In this document: piece by piece, positions 1 through 9,481 of the stretch
How the letters are laid out: the number at the start of each line of letters is the position of its first letter
Position numbering within the stretch: the stretch's first letter is position 1
From: Sorghum bicolor
Taxonomy: Eukaryota; Streptophyta; Magnoliopsida; Poales; Poaceae
Direction of reading: 5' to 3'
NCBI RefSeq assembly: GCF_000003195.3
Contig: NC_012878.2
Coordinates: 51,894,629 to 51,958,628 of the forward strand
DNA: 64,000 nt
Program-made: the position numbers and the translations under genes
The notes under the pieces: generated by a model
Database searches by the model: none
What the model was told of the DNA's origin: nothing
The model's input: the letters and a program-made list of their open reading frames with translations, nothing else

Positions 1-21
1 CTGCCCACCGCCTCTGCCTCC

Positions 22-29
22 CATATAAT
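22..29 (+). promoter_or_regulatory. Possible TATA-like element upstream of the GPAT gene
   Basis: A CATATAAT stretch lies about 160 bp before the GPAT start codon in an otherwise CT-rich leader. Position and sequence suit a plant TATA box, but the window starts too close to judge the rest of the promoter. Confidence 0.3.
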
Positions 30-183
30 CCTCGTGCACGTCCTTGCTCATCATCTCAACACACTTCGTCTCCGATCCTTCCGACTCATCGCCATCCATC
101 AGGACCATCACCAGTAGGCCCAGAGGAGCTCGATTTTCCTTCCGATCAGGACCACACCACACCACACCACCGACGTGACGCTG

Positions 184-2519
184 ATGACGATGCCGACGAC
201 GTCCTCGGCGGCGGCGCCGGCGTCGCCGCCTCGCGCGCGGCGGTCCCGGTCCGTGGTGGCCGAACTGGAGGGCGCGCTGCTCCGGAGCGCCGACACGTTC
301 CCGTACTTCATGCTCGTGGCGTTCGAGGCGTCCGGCCTGCCGCGCTTCGTGCTGCTGCTGGCGCTGTGGCCGCTGCTGCGGCTGCTGGAGCTGGGCGCCG
401 GCCGGCGCGACCTAGCGCTGCGCGCCGCCGCGTTCGTGGCCACCGTCGGGGTGCCTCGCGCCGACGTGGAGGCCGTGTCGCGGGCCGTGCTGCCCAAGTT
501 CATGGCCGACGACGTCGACCCGGCCGCGTGGGCGTCGTTCGGGAGCTGCGAGGGGAAGCGCGTCGTCGTCACGCGGATGCCCCGCGTCATGGTGGAGCGC
601 TTCGCCAAGGAGCACCTCGGCGCGCACGCCGTGGTCGGCTGTGACCTCGAGTACAGCCGGCTCAGGCGATCCACGGGGCTCCTCAAAGGCGCCGGGCATG
701 ACGCCGTCGCAACCCGTGTGCGCGCGCTGTTCGCCGGCGACGACCGCCCGGACCTCGGGATCGGTGCGTCAGAGATGGCAAGCTCCTTCTTGACATTCTG
801 CCAGGTAAGAGGACCGATCGTTGTCCATGGTTTTTGTGTTACAAAGTTTTTTTTTGTTCGTCTCCAACGCTTTTTTTGGTCTCTCTAGTCTTTGGGCAAG
901 AGGCATGTACTACGGAGTACGGGAGCAGTAGTAGACTAGTACTCCAGCACAGAGTTTCAAACGCGTTACTATAGCAGCTAAGCCTAAGATTTCCTACCAC
1001 CCATGCATGCACCTATAGTAGACCTTCTTGCCCATGGCGGAAGAATATCTCCGTCCTCCTGCCTATTACGATAGGGACAAATGTGAACCATATGTGTCCA
1101 TAACTACAGCACATCACCTTAATCATTTATACCATTTGTGATTTTGTCCATGTGAGCAAATATAGCCACAAAAGTCACGGCGCATTAATTCAGCATGCAA
1201 TTTTCTTTCACAAAAACAACCGGCACGAACATGCTGGACATATATCAAAGAAAAAATAGCAATGACTCTTATAGTTTCAAGTCAAATTGTTTTTAAGTTT
1301 AACTGAATTTATAAAAATTTAAGATTTATGACGCCAAAAAAGTGCACCACCATAAAATCTATATTTTTAATGAATTTATGACGTTTAAATATTATTAGTA
1401 TTCCTTTTTACATAAATTGGGTTAATTAAAAAGCAAATAGTTGAGTTAAAACTAGAATATAATTTCTCCATACGACGGAGGTACTAGTAAGTAAGCGATT
1501 TTTATGGTTTACTACAGTTTAAGCGCGGTAAAATTTCATCTGATGATTATGTGTTACGTTCATGCATGCAGGAGCAGCTCAGGCCGCCGTTCACCGCGGA
1601 CCACGACACGAACGCGCCACCGTTCCGGCCGGTCATCTTCCACGACGGGCGGCTGGTGTGCCGGCCCACGCCATTCATGTCCCTCGTCATCCTCTTCTGG
1701 CTGCCCCTCGGCGTGCTGGTCGCCTTCGTCCGGATCGCCGTCGGCCTCATGGTCCCCATCTGGACCATCCCCTACATCGCGCCGGTCTTCGGCGGCGCCG
1801 TGATCATCCACGGCCGCGCGCCTCCCCCCGTCAGAGTCAGCGACGACGCCGCCGCCGCCGCCGGCTCGCCGTCGGGGGTCCTCTTCGTCTGCACGCACCG
1901 CACGCTCATGGACCCCGTGGTGCTGGCCACCGTGCTGGGCCGCCGCGTGGCCGCCGTGACCTACTCCATCTCCCGCCTCTCGGAGATCCTGTCCCCGATC
2001 CCGACGGTGCGGCTGACGCGCGACCGGGGCGTGGACGCGGCGCGCATGCGCGCGGAGCTGGCCCGGGGCGACGTGGCCGTGTGCCCCGAGGGCACCACGT
2101 GCCGGGAGCCCTTCCTGCTCCGCTTCTCCAAGCTCTTCGCGGAGCTCAGCGACAGCATCGTGCCCGTGGCGATGAACTACCGCGTGGGGCTCTTCCACCC
2201 GACGACGGCGCGCGGGTGGAAGGCCATGGACCCCATCTTCTTCTTCATGAACCCGCGGCCCGTGTACGAGGTGACGTTCCTGAACCAGCTCCCCGCGGAG
2301 GCGACGTGCGCGGCGGGGAAGAGCCCCGTGGACGTGGCCAACTACGTCCAGCGGATCCTCGCCGCCACGCTCGGGTTCGAGTGCACCACGCTCACGAGGA
2401 AGGACAAGTACACGGTGCTCGCCGGCAACGACGGCAGCGTCAACGCCAAGCCGCCGGCGGCCGGGAAGCCGGCTTGGCAGAGCCGCGTGAAGGAGGTCCT
2501 CGGGTTCCTGCTCCACTAA
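184..2519 (+). CDS. Glycerol-3-phosphate acyltransferase (plant sn-2 GPAT family), two exons
   Basis: Exons are 184-804 and 1572-2519 (GT-AG intron 805-1571), giving 522 aa. The first ATG is 184; the in-frame GTG at 175 is not a plant start. Plant GPATs move an acyl group from acyl-CoA to glycerol-3-phosphate in the ER for cutin, suberin or tapetal lipids. Seen: an N-terminal HAD-like region (residues 24-190) whose first motif reads ELEGALL (27-33), without the two catalytic Asp residues of active GPAT4/6/8 phosphatase domains. Exon 2 carries the acyltransferase block HRTLMD (His316, Asp321) and the PEGTTCREP block (from Pro379). Hydrophobic segments lie at about 52-65 and 243-277. Length fits the family (about 500-580 aa). 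The missing phosphatase residues argue for a GPAT1/2/3 or GPAT5/7 type, so the product is probably lysophosphatidic acid rather than monoacylglycerol. The exact clade is not settled. Confidence 0.93.
805..1571 (+). other. GPAT intron with decayed MITE-like sequence
   Basis: GT donor at 805 and AG at 1570-1571. The stretch about 1250-1490 is AT-rich, with phrases like those of grass Stowaway elements and a terminal cgacggaggtac. It looks like an old, degraded MITE. No coding signal was seen. Confidence 0.4.
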
Positions 2520-4080
2520 CCCATTACTTGCACAGCTCTGGACTCTGGCCCAAATACTTCGATTGCTCACCAATTTGATTGAGTTTATACTGTTACATTA
2601 CATTTATATACATGTACGTAATAATAAAGCATGTGTAGAGTAGTAGTAAAATACAGCAGTGATTCGCAAAAAAAAAAAACAAAAAAAGGGAGTAGTGATT
2701 AGCCTTTCTTTACATAATAAGTACTGTATATTGTATTGTTCTTTATTTTTCAATTGTTTTGGTGAATTTTTACTGGGTGTAATCAAAGGTCAAAGTTGTT
2801 CCTCATCTACACTAGGCTTTGTGCTGAACTGCTGATCGTTGTTTGGCGTCCATTTATTACAGTTTGAGTGCAATCGTCTTCCTACCTGGGTGATCCAGTA
2901 TGGTCGTAGTAGATATTGATTACTTGATAAGCAGGTGAGAGATATTTCCCTCCTTGACGAATGTTCTGGTCACACGTCAGTTGTATTTTCCACAATTCAG
3001 TCGGCTGCTATACACGCAACCGTATATGTGAACTATGAACGTACTACACGTGAACGTAGCCATCCCAAGTATCCAAATCCAACTGACGTTACATGACAGC
3101 ACGAGTTTGCGGCAGCAAAAGCTGGTGCTGCTCATTACCACAAGTGGTGATGATATGCTCTGTCGCTGCGATAATTATGATCCTAGCACCTATTGCAAAG
3201 ATCGTGTAGAGCTCGACTTTGTATTTCCTTGGTCGTTTTCAAGTAGTATTTGGTAGCCATGGCTAAGAAATACATAGAAACCAATGTATGCATATAAAAT
3301 TATTGTAATGCGCTCTCTTGGCGCTGAAGAGCTTGTTGCCCAGTGGCTGCAAGTGCATGCTTTGAGTAGCACATTCAGGTTCTCGGTTCGACTTTCGTAG
3401 GATCAAATTTAGGTGTTTAGCAAGTTTGAGTTATTCTACCTTCGTAGCAAGCTCTACGAGAAGTCATACCCTCGCGTGACAAAGTGTGTGTTCAGGGATT
3501 TTTCTCGACCCCAAATTTGAGTTACTAGCAAATTTGAGTTATTTTAACAACACACGGACACGGCGAATGCTAATTTTTTATATAGACCTCACAAATGCTA
3601 CAAAAACTTATGTTTTCTGACGAGTTTTATCAAATAAAAGTTATGTTTATGAGTGACAATATTTTAAAACCATGGTATTATCTTTTTTTTAATCCTATAA
3701 TCCTATTGTAAGGTATAGACATACTCCTAGTAATATAACAAATGCTAACTTTTCATATGGACCTCACAAAGACTACAAAAAGTTGTGTTTGCTGGTGAGT
3801 TTTATCCAATAAAAGTAGTGTTTATGTGTGACAAACTGACAATGTTTGAAAAAGATGGAAAATGTTGTGTTAGCATGAAAACTTTGAATAGAATATTGTT
3901 TCTTTGTGAAAAGAGGCAGCGTATTTTTTGAAGGACGCCAGTGCAAGATTTTTTTTTATTTCGCAAAGGCAGGGTATTCTATGAAGGATCTCAGTGAATC
4001 ACCTTTTTCTCAAGAATTTAATCAGTGACTCGAAAAATAAATCATCAATTGCATGTTTGGAAAGAAATTTAAAAAGTTGT
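2520..4080. other. GPAT 3' flank and intergenic AT-rich DNA
   Basis: No gene was recognised. Two diverged copies of an about 100-bp segment (about 3560-3660 and 3740-3850; both contain 'acctcacaaa' and 'gagttttatc') form a spaced direct repeat. At 3300-3400 a tract with a 'cggttcgact' phrase resembles a pol III B box, but no SINE borders were seen. Confidence 0.4.
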
Positions 4081-4084
4081 CGTC

Positions 4085-4412
4085 AAGAATGGGATTCGAA
4101 ATCATCTATTGCAGGTTTAAAAAAAACACAAAAAATTACTAAGAAGAACGCAAAGAATAGCTGTGAATAATGGGATTCAAAATCATCCATTGCAGGTTTT
4201 TAAAAAATAAAAAATATTTGTATTCATTGCAGGTTTTTAAAAAATAAAAAAATATGTGTTGGCAGGTTTTAAAAAAGAACACAAAAAATTACTAAGAAGA
4301 ACGCAAAGAATTGCTGTGAATAATGGGATTCAAAATCATCCATTGCAGTTTTTTAAAAAATAAAAAATATGTGTATTCATTGCAGGTTTTTAAAAAATAA
4401 AAAAATGTGTGT
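4085..4412. repeat. Tandem repeat (about 153 bp, two copies) next to tRNA-Leu
   Basis: The phrase attactaagaagaacgc occurs at 4135 and 4288, 153 bp apart, with matching sequence after it, giving two tandem units. At 4083-4100 a phrase identical to the tRNA 3' end (tcaagaatgggattcgaa) appears. Each unit also has a diverged version (aatgggattcaaaatcatcc). The array therefore seems to include decayed copies of the T-arm/acceptor end of the neighbouring tRNA. Confidence 0.6.
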
Positions 4413-4493
4413 TGTCAAGAATGGGATTCGAACCCATGCCCTTTCGGACCAGTACCTGAAACTGGCGCCTTAGACCAACTCGGCCATCTTGAC
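4413..4493 (-). tRNA. tRNA-Leu (anticodon CAG)
   Basis: Read on the minus strand, the 81-nt sequence has a 7-bp acceptor stem (GTCAAGA pairing with TCTTGAC, discriminator A), a D arm with GGCCGAGTTGGTCTAAGGC, a 5-bp anticodon stem around loop TTCAGGT (anticodon CAG, reading CUG), a long class II variable arm, and a T arm with GGTTCGAATCC. No CCA is encoded, as expected for a nuclear tRNA. No intron is needed. A T-rich run that could end pol III transcription lies just beyond the 3' end. Confidence 0.95.
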
Positions 4494-4948
4494 TAAATGT
4501 TTATATGATATACTCTTACACTTTTTAAAGAGTTATAGTATTGTTTTTAATTAGTGTGCCATAACCATAGCTGTGTGCCTGTGACCTGTGAGTGCCCTCT
4601 ATACCAATATGAGTAGAGTGCACGACCACAATACCGTTCTTTGTGTTTTTACAGAGTCAGATGAACCGATGCTGATAGATGTGCTTACAAGAGGTGTACA
4701 CGAGAACTCCAAATTTTCACAAAGTCCTCATTGCCTCCTAGCTGCCGCCATCCTCCCAGCCTCCCATGACTTTGTCTTGGTCCCCTACTCTCTGTTAATC
4801 GGCGATCTTGTTAGTGGACAAATTAAAGGAACGAGATCCAATATCTTTTTTTTTATATATTTTTCAATTAGTTTATTGATCTAGGATTTGTTCTCTGGTG
4901 TCATCGATAGGGTAGTGGTGACATGATGCTTTGTAATAAGGTATCTTC
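4494..4948. other. Intergenic, nothing recognised
   Basis: It contains a 98-codon open frame (4588-4884) with no recognisable domain and a low-complexity tail; I do not regard it as a gene. Confidence 0.4.
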
Positions 4949-4953
4949 GTTCT

Positions 4954-6910
4954 TGAAAGGTCCTAATAAGGCTAGAGGGGGGGTGAATAGCCTATTTAAA
5001 AAATTCTACAAACTCACTAGAGCAAGAGGTTAGTAAAAAACAAAGCGAAGCTTTTTGCTCTAGCTCTAAAGGGGTGTTTGCAAGCCACCTATCCAACAAT
5101 TCTGGTTGATATAATCACTAGGCACACAGGAGCTAAGTCTCTACTTACACTAGAGAGCTACCTAAAGTTTCTATACAAGAACGTAAGCTACTCTAATTTG
5201 CAAGCAAGTAAGAGAGAAGGTTTGAACTTTATACCACCGCGTAGAGGGGATGAACCAATCAATAATATGAAGTCCAAACACCGGAAGAAATCCAAAGTAC
5301 AATCACAATGGAGACACACGATTTTCTCCCGAGGTTCACGTGCTTGCCGGCACGCTACGTCCCCGTTGTGTCGACCAACGCTTGGTGGTTCGGTGGCTAA
5401 GAGATGTAGCACGAACCTCATCCTCACTAGGACACCACAAGAACCTATCCACAAGTGAGGTAACTCAATGACACGAGCAATCCACTAGAGTTACCTTTCG
5501 GCTCTCCGCCGGGGAAGGTACAAGACCCCTCACAATCACCAGGAGATGGCCACGAACAATCACCAACTCGTGCCAATCCTCCTCCGCTGCTCCAAGCCGT
5601 CTAGGTGGCGGCAACCACCAAGAGTAACAAGAAAACCGCAGCCAAATCGATCCCCAAGTGCCACTAGATGCAATCACTCATGCAAATGCACTTGGAATCA
5701 CTCCCAATCTCACAAGGATGTATAATCTATGAAGGAGATGAGTGGGAGGTGTTTGCTTAGGCTCACAAGGATGTCAAGTATGTTAGAATGCCAAGAGTGT
5801 CATCCCTAAGCCGGCCAAACACGTATATATAGCCCCTCAAACAAATAGAGCCGTTGGCTCTTTCACTGGGCAAACTGCGGGGTCACCGGACGCTCTTAAA
5901 GGGGCACCGGACGCTCAACACCAGCGTCCGGTGCTTCAACGTCAGCCGCGTGTCAGAGTCTAACGGTAACCTGCAGAGCACCGGACGCTGAGCAGGTTGG
6001 CACCGGACGCGTCCGGTGCACACCGGACTCATGCGCAGAGAGCTCCGCAAACTCGCAGGGTCACCGGACGCAAGCCACCGGACGCACCCTCAGCGTCCGG
6101 TGCTCACCGGACCCATGCGCAGAGAGGGTCACAAAACGCCCGCACACCGGACGCGCACCACCGGACGCTCAAGCCAGCGTCCGGTGCCTATCGTCCGGTG
6201 CCTTACCCTAGCTGGGTCAGGCCTTGTTTGCACACCGGACGCTCAGACACAGCGTCCGGTGCCTCTGAGCCAGCGTCCGGTGAGTGTTCCTCAGCGAGAA
6301 ACACTCCCGCGACTTCTCCAATTTTCCCACCGGCACAATAGAAAATATGCACTTCATTTTCTCGAAAAGCGCCGAATCCCGCCTCGCAAGCTCGGCGGGA
6401 GGGAGAGAGGAACCCATCCTCTCTCTACTCTTCAAACTCCACCTCCTTCTCAAAGTGTGCCAACACCACAAAGTGTGTACCAACAAGTGCACGTGTGTTA
6501 GCATTTTCACAATCATTTTCTTTGAAGGAGTTAAGTTAGCTCACTAGGTTCTAAATGCATGCACATGAACAATGACACCTAGTGGCACTTGATAACCGCT
6601 TAGCCAAAGAATTCCCCTCTTTATAGTACGGCTATCTATCCTAAATGTGATCACACCCTCTATGGTGTCTTGATCACCAAAACCAAAACCCTAAGCAATA
6701 CCTTTGCCTTGATCTCCATAGGGTTTTGTTTTTCTCTTTCTTCTTTTCCAAGTTGAGCACTTGATCATCTTGTGGTCATCACCATCATCACCATGATCAT
6801 CACTTGCTCCATCACTTGGCATGTACCAACCTCATTAAGTCTACACGCACTTAGTATAGAGGTTAGTACTAGGGTTTCATCAATTATCCAAAACCAAACT
6901 AGGGCTTTCA
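4954..6910 (-). mobile_element. Solo LTR-like element, copy 1 (1,957 bp) with a palindromic CCGGACGC array
   Basis: It begins TGAAAGG and ends GGGCTTTCA (TG...CA). It is flanked by gttct (4949-4953) and gtcct (6911-6915), a 5-bp target-site duplication with one mismatch. The same family sits inverted at 29836-31714 with a perfect TSD, which fixes the borders. There is no internal domain, primer-binding site or second LTR, so a solo LTR left by recombination is the simplest reading. At 5888-6290 it holds over a dozen direct and inverted copies of a cacCGGACGC / GCGTCCGgtg core. Near the 4954 end is a G-run (agggggggtgaatagcc) common in grass LTRs. It may be a Ty1-copia SIRE/Maximus LTR; this is not tested. 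Confidence 0.75.
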
Positions 6911-6915
6911 GTCCT

Positions 6916-7840
6916 TTCTTCCTACCTCGATGATGTCTAATCTGACGTGTGTGAAGAGCTAGTGTGAGTTTATTGTAACAAATTTGTTGATCTTCTTCAG
7001 GTCTTGACATTTTGTGTCCTTATCATAGGAAACAGTTGGTTTGCTTGATATGACAATCTCGACCTCTTCTTTTGGTTAGCTCTACAATAAGGTCTGGCAT
7101 CTTAAAACTATATTTTAATGGTAAGGTATTGTAAACCTATATTCAAGGTTTCTCTAGTCGATATTCTTTCAGTGGGTCTAGACCTCGTTGTCAGTGGCCA
7201 GTGGCTATTGTGGTCTTTTAAAGTCTTGTTTTGTCAAGGGTGTTTGTAGATGTTTCTTTTCTTCAGCGTATTCTTCGAAATTCAGCAAGCAATGGACGGT
7301 CGAAGGAAGAAGACAACTAATTTGGCCTTTAATGTACTCATACTTTTTTAGAGGAGGTCATTTTATGTCTTGTTGACTATCTTTTGTATTGGTCTTTATT
7401 TTCCTTGTGATATATGAATTGTGAGGCACTCTTTTAAGTGTCCTTTTATCATAAAAAGGAGAAAACAATCCAAAATGCCTTCTAAAGCCAATGAAAAAGC
7501 CTTGACAAATTGGTCTAAGAAGATTGAGAGAGGATGTTATGGGAGGGTTTTTTCCTACATATCAAAATCACTTTAGTCTCAAATGAACAAACATTTAAGA
7601 AAGAGTTAGTGGACACTATGATTGCTGGTATGTCACGTGCTACTTCACCAACTGTTGCAGCTGCCGATGCTAGTTTCCTCCAGAGTAGGCATGTTTGGTT
7701 GTTTGCATAGCCAGATCTATCCCTCATGTAGTGCAATTTAGTCTTGTTTAGTTATGCGCACATGCCTATTTATAGGCTAGCACTGTTTCTAAAAGCAACT
7801 CCACTTTGCATACCACTATTCGGTAAAATGCGTATCTAGC
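6916..7840. other. Intergenic, no gene recognised
   Basis: AT-rich sequence with only short open frames (7188-7376 and, on the minus strand, 7515-7736). No domain or splice structure was seen. Confidence 0.4.
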
Positions 7841-7843
7841 TAT

Positions 7844-8085
7844 GGCCTTGTTTAGATGCACCAAAAATCCAAAGCTTTACGAGATTCTCCGTCACATCGA
7901 ATCTTGCGGCAAATGCATGGAACATTAAATATAGATAAAAAAGATAACTAATTGCACAATTTACCTGTAAATCACGAGACAAATCTTTTAAGCCTAATTA
8001 CTCCATGATTGGACAATGTTTGTCAAATAAAAACGAAAGTGCTACAGTGTCAAAATCCAAAAAATTTTTGGATCCAAACAAGGCC
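7844..8085. mobile_element. Tourist-like MITE (242 bp), TSD TAT
   Basis: Terminal inverted repeats GGCCTTGTTTAGATGC / GGATCCAAACAAGGCC, flanked by tat at 7841-7843 and 8086-8088. The interior carries the family phrases (cacatcgaatcttgcgg, ctccatgattgg). It belongs to the same family as many other copies in this window. The 3-bp TSD suggests the PIF/Harbinger superfamily. Confidence 0.85.
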
Positions 8086-8447
8086 TATACATCATTGCTC
8101 CTACAATTGCTATATAACCCAAGACATAGTTTAGCCACTTACGCAGGAAACCAATTACATGCATAATTCAGTATAATTTTCTATTGCAAACCAACAAACA
8201 ACATCAAATGGTTTTGCTTTGTCCAATTTAAAAGTACGTTGCATAACCTCTTATGCAAATGCAATATTAATGTGACTAATCAATCGGACCCAGTGTGAAC
8301 AACAACGGCTGGTGTGTTGACGTTGCTGACTTTGCTACAGCACCGTTGCTGCTGCAACAATCACTACCGAGCACCACAGGGCGGACCAGATCAGCAGAGG
8401 CAACGCTGGTCGCTCGTCCGCTCCCACGCTTTGCTTGCTCGCTGCCT
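8086..8447. other. Intergenic, nothing recognised
   Basis: Short stretch between a Tourist-like MITE and the MULE. It has one small open frame (8295-8486) that runs into the MULE and has no recognisable motif. Confidence 0.4.
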
Positions 8448-8456
8448 GTCCTCACC

Positions 8457-9302
8457 GAGAAATTTCAATATTTAGGACTCAATTAGTCTGCCTCGCAAGA
8501 TTTGGGATCCAATTCGTTTGCCTTTCAATATTTAGGACTCCGCATGCGAATTGTTTCAAAATTTTGAATTTCAGCAATTTTATCTCATTTTCTCTTTCTC
8601 TTTGATCTTTTCACCTCTCCTGGTGACCTAAAAAGACCAGCTACCCCTAGCGTCCTAGAACATATCCATCTCATTTGATTCCAGAGCTCGTTGCCGGTGT
8701 CGAACGCCATGGTGATGTTCTGTGGCAGCAGGCAGACGATGAGCAAGACGGTGAGGCTGACGTTGTGGTGGAACTGTAGCTTGCAAGCGCGCCCGGGGCG
8801 CCCCGCCGGTGCCTGCCGCGCCCGCAGCAGGAACGCTCGAGGCTTCGAGCCAGGCGGCCTCGGCGGCTCGCCGGCAATGGACCACGGCCGCGACACGGCG
8901 ACGAGCAAGATGAGGAGACAAAGGAGCAGCGGAGGCGGCATAGTGGTGATTACAATCTTGTTGCGGTAGATGGGCGTGCTAGGCGGCTGAGAGGCACCGC
9001 TTCGGGGGCGTAGGAGCGGCGGCGGAGCGGCCCTGCGTCCGTCTCGCTCGCTTGCGAGACCGACGTCTGGAGATCGTAATGAAGCCAATCTTTCTATTCT
9101 ACAATGAGTCAGGGTAGTTTGGTTCTTTCAGATGGTTGGGAGAGGAGAGAATATTTCAGAAAAAGAAAAAAAAAGATAAAATGACTTAAATCCTAAATCT
9201 TGAAGCAATTCACATACTCAGTCCTAAATATTGAAAGACACACGAATTGAATCCCAAATCTTGTGAGGCAGACGAATTGAATCCTAAATATTGAAATTTC
9301 TC
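8457..9302. mobile_element. Pack-MULE-like transposon (846 bp) with long TIRs and a 9-bp TSD
   Basis: Left and right ends are imperfect inverted repeats of about 140 bp. Each starts GAGAAATTTCAATATTTAGG inward, then shares tctgcctc.caagatttggga and a second caatatttagga. Flanks are gtcctcacc (8448-8456) and gtcctctcc (9303-9311), a 9-bp TSD with one mismatch, as Mutator-like elements make. The GC-rich centre (about 8670-9060) differs sharply from the AT-rich arms and encodes, on the minus strand, part of an aspartic protease. There is no transposase. Its right end is 180 bp from the start codon of the DHHC gene. Confidence 0.85.
8686..8941 (-). pseudogene. Captured aspartic-protease (PCS1/nepenthesin-type) gene fragment inside the MULE
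   Basis: From the ATG at 8941 on the minus strand the frame gives a hydrophobic signal-like segment (MPPPLLLCLLILLVAVSRPW). An Arg/Pro-rich linker follows, then LQFHHNVSLTV and PQNITMAFDTGNELW. This is the N-terminal part of plant atypical aspartic proteases, whose usual text is HHNVSLTV...GTPPQNVTMVLDTGSELSWL. The first catalytic DTG is kept, but the conserved GTPPQN is changed (VCLLPQN). Homology stops about 8686, before the second catalytic Asp and most of the fold. No protease activity is expected. The frame stays open to 8585, so a transcript could still make a short chimeric peptide. Confidence 0.75.
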
Positions 9303-9481
9303 GTCCTCTCCCAGGTCCAGCCGCTGCTCCTTCCGCTCGCAGAATAGACTAGGGAGCGCGAGCGTCTTAAACGGGCGCACGCCGCGTGCGCGCCCGACCC
9401 GCTTGCCCGCGCTCGGACGCGTCCCGATGCGCCTCCGCCGGCCGGAGGAACCCTAGTCCTAGGGCTCGCCTCGCCGCCCCG

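Noticed and set aside
1560..2573. Long open frames on both strands opposite or shifted to GPAT exon 2
   Set aside because: Wrong-frame shadows of a very GC-rich exon; the acyltransferase motifs are only in the frame reported.
3300..3420. Possible SINE with a B-box-like phrase
   Set aside because: No A box at the right distance, no poly-A or T-rich tail and no TSD could be found.
4588..4884. 98-codon plus-strand frame
   Set aside because: No homology, low-complexity Phe/Ile tail, no splice context.
5888..6290. CRISPR-like array of a short repeated core
   Set aside because: Cores occur in both orientations with irregular spacers in a plant LTR, and the same array is in the second LTR copy. 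It is not a CRISPR.
8585..9088. Full 167-codon minus-strand frame as a normal gene
   Set aside because: It runs through the MULE terminal region, and only the middle matches the N-terminus of a protease; it is a captured fragment.
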